Assembly (NCBI GenBank): GCA_050251715.1
Contig: JBFWMG010000019.1
Coordinates: forward strand, 1-64,000
Direction of reading: 5' to 3'
From: JBFWMG01 sp050251715
GTDB lineage: Bacteria > Desulfobacterota > Desulfovibrionia > Desulfovibrionales > Desulfovibrionaceae
Length of the DNA stretch: 64,000 nucleotides
Made by a program: the position numbers and the translations under genes. This document shows, piece after piece, positions 20,850 to 30,517 of the stretch. The notes under the pieces were generated by a model. It worked only from the letters and a program-made list of their open reading frames with translations. It had not been told where the DNA came from and did no database searches. Each line of letters opens with the position of its first letter. Position 1 is the first letter of the stretch.

Positions 20850-21695
20850 ATGCATGTTGAAGAGGCCTACAAGATTTTGCGCCTGCCTGCGGGCGCGGAC
20901 ATGGACGCCGTGAAAAAGGCGTTCCGTGGCCTGGCCTTTGAGCTGCATCCCGACCTGAACCAGGACAACCCGCACGCCGCGCGCATGTTCCAGCGCGTCA
21001 ACGAGGCCTACGTGCTGCTCAAGAGCGTCTTGGAGAGCAACGGGGGCGGCAACGGCGCGGGCGCGCACAAGGGATATACCCGCGACGGCAAGACCAAGGA
21101 ACCGCCGCCGGGCAAGGCGGGCACGGCGTCGCGTCCGCCTGGGGACGCGGGCGGCGCCTCCGGCCCCTCCGCTGGCCCCAAGGCGGGAACCTCTGCCTCG
21201 CGGCCAGGCGCGGGGTCCGGGTCTGGCGCCAGGGCGCAGGCCAAGCCCAAGCCGCCGCCACGAACCACGTGGCGCAAGGAAGAGGTCTTGCAGGACATCC
21301 TCAAGGATCCCTTTGCGCGGCAGGTGTTTGAAGATATCTACAGCCAGATCCGCAAAAGCGGCGGCACGGTGACCGCGCCGGTGGTCAAGCGCAGGCGCAT
21401 GTGGGGCGGCACGTCGTCCAACGTGGATCTGTCGCAAGGGGTGTGGGGCGGGGCAAAGTCGTGGATGCGCCACCAGTTGGATGACGAGCAGGTGGTTTCC
21501 CTGCCGGGCGCGGCCCTGTTCCCCGGCTCGAAGATCCGCTTGCAGGTGCGGCAGGGGTGGTCGGGCAAGACCCTGTCCGTGGAAGTGACCCTGCCCATGG
21601 ATTATTCGCCGGGCAAGCCCATCCGTCTGAAGGGGCTGGGGCGCAAGATAGGTTCCTGGACAGGCGACCTGTACATCCGGCTCACCTCCCGCTGA
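20850..21695 (+). CDS. J-domain protein (DnaJ-like)
   Basis: 281 residues. An N-terminal J domain (about 3-65) has the HPD motif at 33-35 that stimulates DnaK ATPase. A glycine, proline, alanine and lysine-rich linker (about 68-140) follows, then a C-terminal region resembling one DnaJ substrate-binding subdomain (VVSLPGAALFPGSKIRLQVR, then GKPIRLKGLGRKIG and GDLYIRLTSR). The zinc-finger cysteines of canonical DnaJ are absent, so it is a CbpA-like or simplified co-chaperone. It is third in the run after the CoA-binding and cysteine-cluster genes. Confidence 0.87.
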   Translation: MHVEEAYKILRLPAGADMDAVKKAFRGLAFELHPDLNQDNPHAARMFQRVNEAYVLLKSVLESNGGGNGAGAHKGYTRDGKTKEPPPGKAGTASRPPGDAGGASGPSAGPKAGTSASRPGAGSGSGARAQAKPKPPPRTTWRKEEVLQDILKDPFARQVFEDIYSQIRKSGGTVTAPVVKRRRMWGGTSSNVDLSQGVWGGAKSWMRHQLDDEQVVSLPGAALFPGSKIRLQVRQGWSGKTLSVEVTLPMDYSPGKPIRLKGLGRKIGSWTGDLYIRLTSR

Positions 21696-21753
21696 TTCCA
21701 ATCCCCACGCGTATCATATGAGAAGACGCCGGACGGTGGCGCGGCGCGTTGCG

Positions 21754-23919
<2,166 letters not shown>

Positions 23920-24199
23920 GGTGTCATTGGGGAGGCGCAGGCAGGCTTGGGAAGAGACTGCAACCCATAATGATTCGTAGTGTGATTATCTTCGCTATCG
24001 TCGCGTGAGTCAAGCGCTTACTTGCCCGTCGCGCCTTTGGCGGGCGGCTGCGGCACCAGGTGCGCGTGGCTGGAAACCGAGGTGAAACCGTGGTTGCCCA
24101 CCCCTGGTCGCCAGCGGCCAGGGCACCCTTTCGCATCGTCCGCCACGGCGGCAAAAGACAGCATGCCATTGTGCGCGTGGGGCGCACTGGGGAGGATGG

Positions 24200-25369
24200 A
24201 TGGCACAACATCTGGTGCTGGCCGGAGCGGGCCATGCGCACATGGCCGTTCTCGCCGATCTGGGGGCGTTTGTCGGCAAGGGGTACCGGGTCACGGTGGT
24301 TGGGCCGACGCCGCACCACTACTATTCGGGCATGGGGCCGGGCATGTTGGGCGGCGCATACCGGCCCGAAGAGGTGCGCTTTGCCGTGCGCGCCATGGCC
24401 GAAAGGCGCGGCGCAACCTATCTGGAGGACCGCGTGGTGCGCATCGACGCCCCGGCGCGGCGCATGCACCTCGCCTCGGGCGCGGTGCTCGATTACGACG
24501 TGGCGTCGTGCAACGTGGGCAGCGGCGTGACGTTGCGGCCCTCGCCCCCAGGCAACGCCATCTTTCCGGTCAAGCCCATCGAGGGATTGCTGGCGGCAGG
24601 CGAGCGGCTGGGGGCGCTCGTGGCACGGGAGGCAGGGGCGGAGGCGTCCTCCGAAGCCGCCCATGTCGTTGTCGTAGGCGGCGGCCCGGCGTCGGTGGAA
24701 TTGGCGGGCAACGTCTGGCGGCTGGCCACGCGGGTGTGCCGCGCCATCCCTACCGCCGTCATGCCACGGATCACGGTGCTTGCGGGCCGCCGTTTTTTGC
24801 CGCGCGCGCCGGAAGGGGTGCGGCGGCATTGCCTGCGTTCGCTCACACGGCGCGGCGTGTCGGTGCGCGAGGCCGGGTATGTGGCGGACGTGGCCGCGGC
24901 AGGGCAGGGCGCGCGCCTCACCCTGGCGACCGGGGAGGTGGTGGACGCGGACATGGCGTTGCTGGCCACGGGTATCCGCCCCGCGTCCCTGTTCGCGGAT
25001 TCGGGGTTGTCCGTGGGCCCGGACGGCGGCATGGCGGTGAACCGTTTTCTGCAAAGCCTGGACGACCCGGCGCTGTTTGGCGGCGGCGACTGCATCCACT
25101 TTGCGGATAGGCCGCTGGACAAGGTGGGGGTGTACGCCGTGCGGCAAAATCCCATCCTGCGCCACAACCTGATGGCCGTGCTGGACGCGGGCGATCCGGC
25201 CCGTGCGGTCCTGCGCCCCTTTGCGCCGCAGCGGCGCTACCTGCTGCTGTACAACCTGGGCGACGGCACGGCGGTGGGGTGGAACGGGTGGTTTACCTTT
25301 AGCGGCTGGTGGGCGTTCAGGCTCAAGGATTTTCTCGACCGCCGGTTCATGCGCGCCTTTCAGGCGTAG
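24200..25369 (+). CDS. FAD/NAD(P)-dependent oxidoreductase (SelD-associated type)
   Basis: 389 residues. The N-terminal FAD-binding Rossmann motif is LVLAGAGHAHMAVL; a second nucleotide-binding GGGPASVELAGN lies near 155-170, and the GGGDCIHF segment near 293 is the C-terminal FAD motif. The opening, with HYYSGMGPGMLGG, looks like the pyridine nucleotide-disulfide oxidoreductase family often fused to or adjacent to SelD, and it also resembles type II NADH dehydrogenases and sulfide:quinone reductases. The presence of tRNA-Sec elsewhere in the window makes a selenium link attractive but unproven. GGAGG precedes the ATG. Confidence 0.82.
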   Translation: MAQHLVLAGAGHAHMAVLADLGAFVGKGYRVTVVGPTPHHYYSGMGPGMLGGAYRPEEVRFAVRAMAERRGATYLEDRVVRIDAPARRMHLASGAVLDYDVASCNVGSGVTLRPSPPGNAIFPVKPIEGLLAAGERLGALVAREAGAEASSEAAHVVVVGGGPASVELAGNVWRLATRVCRAIPTAVMPRITVLAGRRFLPRAPEGVRRHCLRSLTRRGVSVREAGYVADVAAAGQGARLTLATGEVVDADMALLATGIRPASLFADSGLSVGPDGGMAVNRFLQSLDDPALFGGGDCIHFADRPLDKVGVYAVRQNPILRHNLMAVLDAGDPARAVLRPFAPQRRYLLLYNLGDGTAVGWNGWFTFSGWWAFRLKDFLDRRFMRAFQA

Positions 25370-25475
25370 ACGGAGGGCTGGCCGGGGTAGTGACCGGCAT
25401 CGGGACGGCAATCAAGGTGTGCGGCGGGGCGGGCGCTGTGCGCAACAGCGCCGGGATGGGCGCGGGTGGGCCGGA

Positions 25476-25925
25476 TCAGGCGGCCTTGTCCAGGGCGAGG
25501 TGGGAGAAATAGCCCACCACGGCGGCTACATAGAAGGGCAGCAAGGGCTGCCAGTCGAACTTGTAGAAGAACATGGGCAGGGCGATGATGGGCAGCGGCA
25601 CCAGCAATGCGCCCCACCAGGTATGGGTCCACCCCCTGTGGTTGTCTATGGCCGGGAGCATGGCGAAAAAGCCCAGGATGGCCGCCCACTCGTATTCGCC
25701 GTTGACCATGAGCACCACGTCGGTGCCCGCCAGCAGGCCGTAGAACAGTTTGCGCCCCACGGAGCAGGTATCCACGTCCGGGAAGAGCGCGGCCATGAGG
25801 CAGATGGCCACGAGCACGGCCATGACCATGGGGTCCGCATGAAAGTAGTCGAAGTAGGCGAGGCCGTAGAGCGAGCCGCCTGCGACCGCCCCGGCGGTGA
25901 TGATGTGGGCCTTGTATCCTGGCAT
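25476..25925 (-). CDS. membrane-bound DUF457/YdjM-type metal-dependent hydrolase
   Basis: 149 residues with four or so hydrophobic segments. Conserved metal-ligand candidates are KAH at the N-terminus, FPDVDT in the middle and HRGWTHT, the pattern of the YdjM (DUF457) inner-membrane hydrolases, sometimes linked to LexA regulons. The start at MPGYKAH is chosen by similarity to the family's N-terminus; a Shine-Dalgarno is not obvious. It is convergent with the flavoprotein gene. Confidence 0.85.
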   Translation of the reverse strand: MPGYKAHIITAGAVAGGSLYGLAYFDYFHADPMVMAVLVAICLMAALFPDVDTCSVGRKLFYGLLAGTDVVLMVNGEYEWAAILGFFAMLPAIDNHRGWTHTWWGALLVPLPIIALPMFFYKFDWQPLLPFYVAAVVGYFSHLALDKAA

Positions 25926-26159
25926 GGGCGAGATGTAACGGCAACCGTTTGTCTGGTCAAGCAAAGATGGCGTCGGGTGCGTGCCATCTTGTTGCAATGC
26001 GCCCTGGCCGCCGCCTCGCCTTGGGCAAGGGGGGCTGGGGGGCGCCGGACCGTGTGGACGGGAGGCGCTTGCCGCCTGCGGAAACGGCGCGGTGCTGGCG
26101 CATTATGTTCGGATATCTGACGGGTTACGGTTGAACCTCGGTCGGATTCTGGGCGGCAT

Positions 26160-26460
26160 GCGGGCGAACCACGGGCGGCGTGCCATCGAACCACCAACGG
26201 ATCACCGACGAGCCGCGGTCAAGCCACGGTCAAACCACGGACGTCGTGCGGGCGAACAACTAACGGGTCCCCGACGAACCACGGGGGGCATGCGGGAAGC
26301 CACGGCCGGATCCCCGGCAAACCACGGACGAGCCACCGGCAAACCACGGACGAGCCACCGGCGAACCACGGACGAGCCACCGACAAACCACGGACGAGCC
26401 ACCGACAAACCACGGACGAGCCACCGGCGAACCACGGACGAGCCACCGGCGAACCACGAC
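26160..26460. repeat. 22-bp tandem repeat array with degenerate left flank
   Basis: Six near-identical 22-bp units run 26319-26450 (starts 26319, 26341, 26363, 26385, 26407, 26429) plus a partial unit. The core is CCACGGACGAGCCACC and units differ only at one to three border bases. From about 26160 to 26318 diverged copies of the same motif continue. Frames on both strands stay open through the array because of its composition, giving repetitive pseudo-peptides; 22 is not a multiple of three, so coding is unlikely. There are no unique spacers, so it is not a CRISPR array. Confidence 0.85.
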
Positions 26461-26474
26461 GGACGGCGCGGGGG

Positions 26475-26768
26475 CTACCGGGTGGGCATGGCCGGATCGT
26501 GGTCGTCGCGGGCCACCTCGCGCCACAGGCCGGGCGGCAGCAGACGGCGGACGTGCTTGGCGAACACCTCGCGGTAGGCCGGGTTGGAGAAACGGAACGT
26601 GACCGCCATGTCCGCCCGGCGCCAATCCGCCTCGCGGGTGTTGCCCCAGGGGATGCGGTTGTTGCCGCGCAACTGGCTGCACTGGGCCAGCGCGCGCAGG
26701 CAGTGCACAAGGGCGAGATCCTCGCTGTGGAGGGTGATGCTGTAGTGGTAGGCGGCGTGGTCAATCAT
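26475..26768 (-). CDS. small uncharacterised protein
   Basis: 97 residues with non-repetitive, protein-like composition: an N-terminal helix-rich segment (YHYSITLHSEDLALVHCLRA), then RIPWGNTREADWRRADMAVTFRF and a basic C-terminus. I believe similar small proteins occur in Desulfovibrio-type genomes, but no function is known. Its stop lies about 15 bp from the 22-bp tandem array. No strong Shine-Dalgarno precedes the ATG. Confidence 0.6.
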   Translation of the reverse strand: MIDHAAYHYSITLHSEDLALVHCLRALAQCSQLRGNNRIPWGNTREADWRRADMAVTFRFSNPAYREVFAKHVRRLLPPGLWREVARDDHDPAMPTR

Positions 26769-27174
26769 GTTTGTACGTTTCGTCTATCTTTTATAAGCCA
26801 ATTAATACGATCTGGCGTACGTGTCAAGTGAAGCGGGTGGGGGGGCGGATTATCAGTGTACTGTATGTAATATGATAATAGATATTCTGCGTCGCCCGCA
26901 ACCGGGGCCAAGCGGCAAAAGGAGCGAGGGGGCTGATGGTGCGGTGTGCAGGGGGCAATGGGGCTTCGGCGGATGGGGGAGAGAGGGGCGGCGCGCCACG
27001 GACGTTGCGGGGGCAAAGAGGCCGGGCGCGCCTGCCAGCGGCGGACCGCCGGTTCTTCGCCAGCGGCCCGTCCCGTGCCGCGTCCTTGACGGACATGGCA
27101 CTGTCTTTCAAAAAAAATATACAGTTACGGTGTGGACCTCACGCTTCGCAACCCCTCGTTTTGAGGGGACACGC
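26769..27174. other. intergenic stretch without a credible gene
   Basis: About 400 bp. The left part (26780-26900) is AT-rich and contains TTATCA...TGATAA arms (26851-26879) and likely carries the promoter of the small minus-strand gene. The middle is GC-rich with no recognisable protein. At 27152-27168 there is a hairpin CCCCTCGTTTTGAGGGG just past the stop of the YciI gene, possibly its terminator although no U-run follows. Confidence 0.5.
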
Positions 27175-27468
27175 CTAGGACTGGGCGCGCAGAAAGGCGA
27201 GGCGGTCGTCGGTCATCAGGGGCTGGAACTCGATGACCGTATAGTCGGCCACGCCCTGCACCCGGAAGGGGTCCGTGGCCAGCACCGCCTCCAGGGCGGC
27301 GCGGTCGGCGGCCTGGGCCAGTATGACGCCGCCCGTGCGCGGGTTCTGCGGGCCGGAGGCGAGAAACAGCCCCGCGTCGTACTGGCTTTTCAAAAAGGCC
27401 CGGTGCGCGACGAGCGCCTTGTCGATTTCCTCCAGGGGCTTGGTATAGGTCACGAGAATCACGAACAT
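27175..27468 (-). CDS. YciI family protein
   Basis: 97 residues, a single ferredoxin-like YciI domain: MFVILVTYTKPLEEIDKAL at the start, the conserved HRAFL, then GLFLASGPQNPRTGG and the ending DPFRVQGVADYTVIEFQP. The conserved His and Asp of the family are present. YciI proteins are small enzymes or binding proteins of varied, mostly unknown roles. The ATG is preceded by AAGGAG at good spacing. Confidence 0.9.
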   Translation of the reverse strand: MFVILVTYTKPLEEIDKALVAHRAFLKSQYDAGLFLASGPQNPRTGGVILAQAADRAALEAVLATDPFRVQGVADYTVIEFQPLMTDDRLAFLRAQS

Positions 27469-27513
27469 GGGGTTCTCCTTGCGGGCTTTGGTTGGTTCCG
27501 TCCGGTAGGGTTG

Positions 27514-27539
27514 AAAAAAACGGCCCGGACAGGCCGTTC
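27514..27539 (-). terminator. intrinsic terminator downstream of sufB
   Basis: On the minus strand: AACGGCCTGTCCGGGCCGTT followed by T7. A second copy of the same hairpin core lies at 27628-27649, closer to the sufB stop and without the T-run. The two hairpins flank a probable relic of an inverted-repeat element. Confidence 0.85.
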
Positions 27540-27627
27540 AAGCTGTTGACGAACCGCCATGTATCCCTGCTGTTTTTTGAAGCCTTGCTTGCCCCAACCG
27601 TACCGACCTCCCCTTCCCCCGGTCCGA
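27540..27627. mobile_element. probable relic of the second inverted-repeat element
   Basis: The left 22 bases (CAAGCTGTTGACGAACCGCCAT, starting at 27539) match the end of the element at 41365 at about 17 of 22 positions; the rest is diverged. Like that copy it lies between two near-identical terminator hairpins. Confidence 0.4.
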
Positions 27628-27674
27628 GCGGCCCGGACAGGCCGGGCCGTTGCAAACGGTATGGCCTGCGGCCC

Positions 27675-28838
27675 CTACATGGCGCCGCCCGCCTCCAATT
27701 CGTTGATCTGCTGGTCAATGGCCTGTTGCAGTTCCTTGGGCAGGCCGTCCATGTCCACGTTGAGGAAGCCGCGCACGATGGTGCTGGTGGCCTCGTCCTC
27801 GTCCAGGCCGCGCGCCATGAGGTACTCGATCTCTTCCTGGGCGATCTTGCCCACGGCCGCCTCGTGCGACAGCTCCACGCCGGGCTGCGTGCCTTCCAGC
27901 TCCGGGATGGCGTGGATCACGCCGCTGCCCAGGATGAGCCCCTTGCACTCCAGATGGCCGCGCGCGGGCACGCTGTAGCCGCCGATGAAACCCCGGTTGA
28001 TGATGGTGCCGCCCGTGGTCAGGGTGCGGGCGATGATCTCGCCGCGCGTGTTGGGCGCGTTGAGGATGATGCGGTTGCCCGTGTCGATGTGCGAGCCCTC
28101 GGGCGCCACGATGACCGAGTTGAAGCGCGCCACCGCGCCGCTGCCGTTGAGCGTGAGGCTGGGGTACATCTGGAGGTCGCGCACGGGCTTGAGCAGCACG
28201 TAGTTGTTCAGGAACACGGCGTCCTCTTCCAACACGCCAGCGCTGCGGGGGCGCACCGCGGTTTCGGTGCCCCAGTTGTGGATCATGGTGAAGGTGAGCT
28301 TGGCTCCCTTTTTCACGTAGAATTCGCTGATGCCCAGGTGCGCGGCTTCCGTGACCCCGTGGGCCACGGCGCAGCCCGTGATGATGTGCAGCTCGGAGTC
28401 TTCCTCCACCACCACGATGTTGTGCACGTTCTGGCCCACGCCCTGGCTCTTGATGAACAGGCAGGACTGCACGGGCGTGGTGAGCTTGGCGCCCTTCTCC
28501 GTGCGGATGAAGTAGCCGCCGTGGCAGTTGTCGCGGGTGGCGCGGGTGTATTCGTCCTTGTCCGGATCGATGAGTTTCCAGTAGTAGTCGGGCAGGCCGT
28601 CATACTTGGCCAGCGCGGCGTTGATGTCCATGATTTCCACGCCCTCGTGCCGCGATTTGCAGTGCACGCCGGAGTGGTTCATGTGCAGGAACGAGCCGCT
28701 GCGTTCGGTCTCGTTCACGTCGATGCCAGCCATGAGCAGTTGGCGCTTGTCCTCGTCGCCAAGGGTGCGCAGGTCGTCGATGGCGCTTTCGTTGGCGCCG
28801 GAGAAATTGTATTTTTTCAGGTCCACGGTGTCGGACAT
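27675..28838 (-). CDS. sufB: SufB/SufD-type Fe-S cluster assembly scaffold
   Basis: 387 residues, a single SufBD beta-helix protein of the minimal SUF type, shorter than E. coli SufB (about 495). It would form a scaffold complex with the SufC ATPase to build Fe-S clusters. Conserved late segments are RGFIGG..ARGHLECKGLILG and SHEAAVGKIAQEEIEYLMARGLDEDEA, characteristic of SufB/D. A GGAGACC site precedes the ATG. It is downstream of sufC; the gap between them (133 bp) is almost entirely one copy of the 101-bp mobile element. No sufS, sufE or sufU is adjacent. Confidence 0.93.
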   Translation of the reverse strand: MSDTVDLKKYNFSGANESAIDDLRTLGDEDKRQLLMAGIDVNETERSGSFLHMNHSGVHCKSRHEGVEIMDINAALAKYDGLPDYYWKLIDPDKDEYTRATRDNCHGGYFIRTEKGAKLTTPVQSCLFIKSQGVGQNVHNIVVVEEDSELHIITGCAVAHGVTEAAHLGISEFYVKKGAKLTFTMIHNWGTETAVRPRSAGVLEEDAVFLNNYVLLKPVRDLQMYPSLTLNGSGAVARFNSVIVAPEGSHIDTGNRIILNAPNTRGEIIARTLTTGGTIINRGFIGGYSVPARGHLECKGLILGSGVIHAIPELEGTQPGVELSHEAAVGKIAQEEIEYLMARGLDEDEATSTIVRGFLNVDMDGLPKELQQAIDQQINELEAGGAM

Positions 28839-28871
28839 GGTGGTCTCCGTAAGCTGAACGTTAACGCGTTA

Positions 28872-28972
28872 GCGCATTTTCACATTGAAACAATGTGTCG
28901 AATTGAAATAATGAAGCATTATTTCAATAAAATGCACAAGAGCTTCTAAACTTTTTCAAAGTTACGATGCTC
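28872..28972 (+). mobile_element. TA-flanked 101-bp element inside the sufCB operon
   Basis: Body of exactly 101 bp flanked by TA at 28870-28871 and 28973-28974. Its right end supplies the last base of the sufC stop codon (minus strand TAG from 28974 to 28972). Removing the element plus one TA would give sufC ending in TAA about 30 bp before sufB. The sufB ribosome-binding site is untouched. Confidence 0.75.
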
Positions 28973-29736
28973 TAGCCGAGGCAGCGCAGGCATTCCTGGT
29001 AACCGTACTTGCCGATGTGGTCCAGGATGTCGCGGGGGCGGGATTCGCAGCACAGGTGGCCGTCGTACATGACCTGGCCCCGGTCGGCGTTGACGTATTC
29101 GAGGATGTAGCCGGTGTGGGTGATGATGAGCCCGGCGGTGCGCCGCCGCGCCTTGCGTTCGATCATGGGGCGCAGGGGATCGGGGTCGGGCTCCAGTTCG
29201 CCGTCGAGCAGCGCGCGGGCCGTGCGGCCTATGAGCGCCATGTTCTCCAGGTCCACGCCGGATTCCGGTTCGTCGAAGAGCACCAGGCTGGGCTTTTGCG
29301 CCATGAGCTGCAACAGCTCCGAGCGTTTGATCTCGCCGCCGGAAAAGCCCGCGTTGATGTCGCGGTCCAGGAATTCGTCAAAGTTGACCCGGCGCGCCAG
29401 GGCATCCACGTCCACCTCGCCGTGGCGCGAGCACATCTGGACCAGGTGGCGGGTCTTGAGGCCGTGGATGGTGGGCGGGCGCTGGAAGGACATGCCCATG
29501 CCCAGGCGGGCGCGTTCGTAGGGCTTGGCGTTGGTCACGTCCGTGCCCTTGAAGGTGATGGAACCTTTGGTGATGGTGTAGTTGCCAAAACCCATGAGGG
29601 TCATGAGCAGGGTGGTCTTGCCCGAGCCGTTGGGGCCGAACAGGATGAAGGTCTCGCCGTCGGCGATGTGCAGGTTGACGCCCTTGAGCACTTCCTTGTC
29701 GCCGATGTTCACATGCAGGTTTTCTACGTGCAGCAT
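28972..29736 (-). CDS. sufC: SufC ATPase of Fe-S assembly
   Basis: 254 residues, an ABC-type ATPase that powers the SufB scaffold. Walker A is GPNGSGKT near residue 33, the signature is FSGGEIKRSELLQ and Walker B LVLFDEPESGVD; ITHTGYILEYV holds the switch histidine. The ATG is preceded by GAGGAAC. It is the first gene of a two-gene minimal SUF operon with sufB. The region about 186-205 (ELEPDPDPLRPMIERKARRR) is an insertion relative to E. coli SufC. The stop codon is contributed by the adjacent mobile element. Confidence 0.94.
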   Translation of the reverse strand: MLHVENLHVNIGDKEVLKGVNLHIADGETFILFGPNGSGKTTLLMTLMGFGNYTITKGSITFKGTDVTNAKPYERARLGMGMSFQRPPTIHGLKTRHLVQMCSRHGEVDVDALARRVNFDEFLDRDINAGFSGGEIKRSELLQLMAQKPSLVLFDEPESGVDLENMALIGRTARALLDGELEPDPDPLRPMIERKARRRTAGLIITHTGYILEYVNADRGQVMYDGHLCCESRPRDILDHIGKYGYQECLRCLG

Positions 29737-29818
29737 GGTGTTCCTCGTGTCTGGGATTGCCGCTTGCGCGGCGCGTTTCTTATGCTGTATCCCCCCGGTC
29801 CCGTCAACATGGACGGTT

Positions 29819-30517
29819 TCAGGGACGGAAGCAGTAGTAGCACCGCCCCCGGCGGCGGAAAAAGGGAATGAGCGCCGCCCCGGCGGCGAATCCGCCCAGG
29901 TGGGCCCACCACGCCACGCCGCCCGATCCCCCCGTTTCCACGGACGCGATGCCGGAAAAGAGTTGCATGGCGAGCCATGCCCCGAGAAAGAGCACGGCGG
30001 GCACATCGAAAATAAAGGGAATGATGATGATGGGGATGAGCGTGCGCACCTTGGCGTGGGGGTAGAGCATGGCGTAGGCGCCCATGACCCCGGATATGGC
30101 GCCCGACGCCCCGATCACCGGGGTGGCGGAGCCGGGGTTGGCCAGGATGTGCGCCAGCAGCGAGGCCAGGCCGCAGGTGAGGTAGAAGGCCGCGAAGCGC
30201 CACGGCCCGGTCACGTCCTCGATGTTGTCCGCAAAGATCCACAGCATCCACATGTTGAGCAAGAGATGCATGAAGCCGCCGTGCAGGAAGAGCGAGGTGA
30301 ACAGCGCCGTGGCGCGTCCGTCGGGGTATCCCATGTGGTGCGCCCAGGACGGGTCGGCAAAACGCAGCGGCGTGACCCCGTAGACGTGGAACACCTGGAA
30401 CTGCGCGCCGGGCGCGAGGCTGAGCGTCCACAGCCAGGCCAGCGCGTTGAGCGCGATGATGGCCCACATGGCGTAGGGCGTGTGCACGCTGGGGATGTTG
30501 TCGCGCAGGGGGATCAT
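29819..30517 (-). CDS. rhomboid family intramembrane serine protease
   Basis: 232 residues with about six membrane segments. Catalytic Ser138 lies in GASGAISG and His206 in WAHLGGF, the standard rhomboid dyad; FLHGGFMHLLLNMWMLWIF in loop 1 / TM2 is also typical. The extreme C-terminus ends in a small cysteine-containing basic tail (RGRCYYCFRP). The start overlaps the stop of rluA-coaE by four bases (ATGA), so translation is coupled. Substrates are unknown. Confidence 0.93.
   Translation of the reverse strand: MIPLRDNIPSVHTPYAMWAIIALNALAWLWTLSLAPGAQFQVFHVYGVTPLRFADPSWAHHMGYPDGRATALFTSLFLHGGFMHLLLNMWMLWIFADNIEDVTGPWRFAAFYLTCGLASLLAHILANPGSATPVIGASGAISGVMGAYAMLYPHAKVRTLIPIIIIPFIFDVPAVLFLGAWLAMQLFSGIASVETGGSGGVAWWAHLGGFAAGAALIPFFRRRGRCYYCFRP

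Noticed and set aside
26160..26460. Possible CRISPR array
   Set aside because: Units are contiguous 22-bp copies with no unique spacers and no cas genes nearby.
26219..26764. Repetitive open frames on the minus strand through the 22-bp array
   Set aside because: Frames stay open in all phases because of repeat composition; a 22-nt unit would shift the reading frame each copy, giving no stable peptide repeat.
26824..27111. Small proline and arginine-rich open frames on both strands
   Set aside because: Low-complexity composition, no ribosome-binding site and overlapping frames on the opposite strand.
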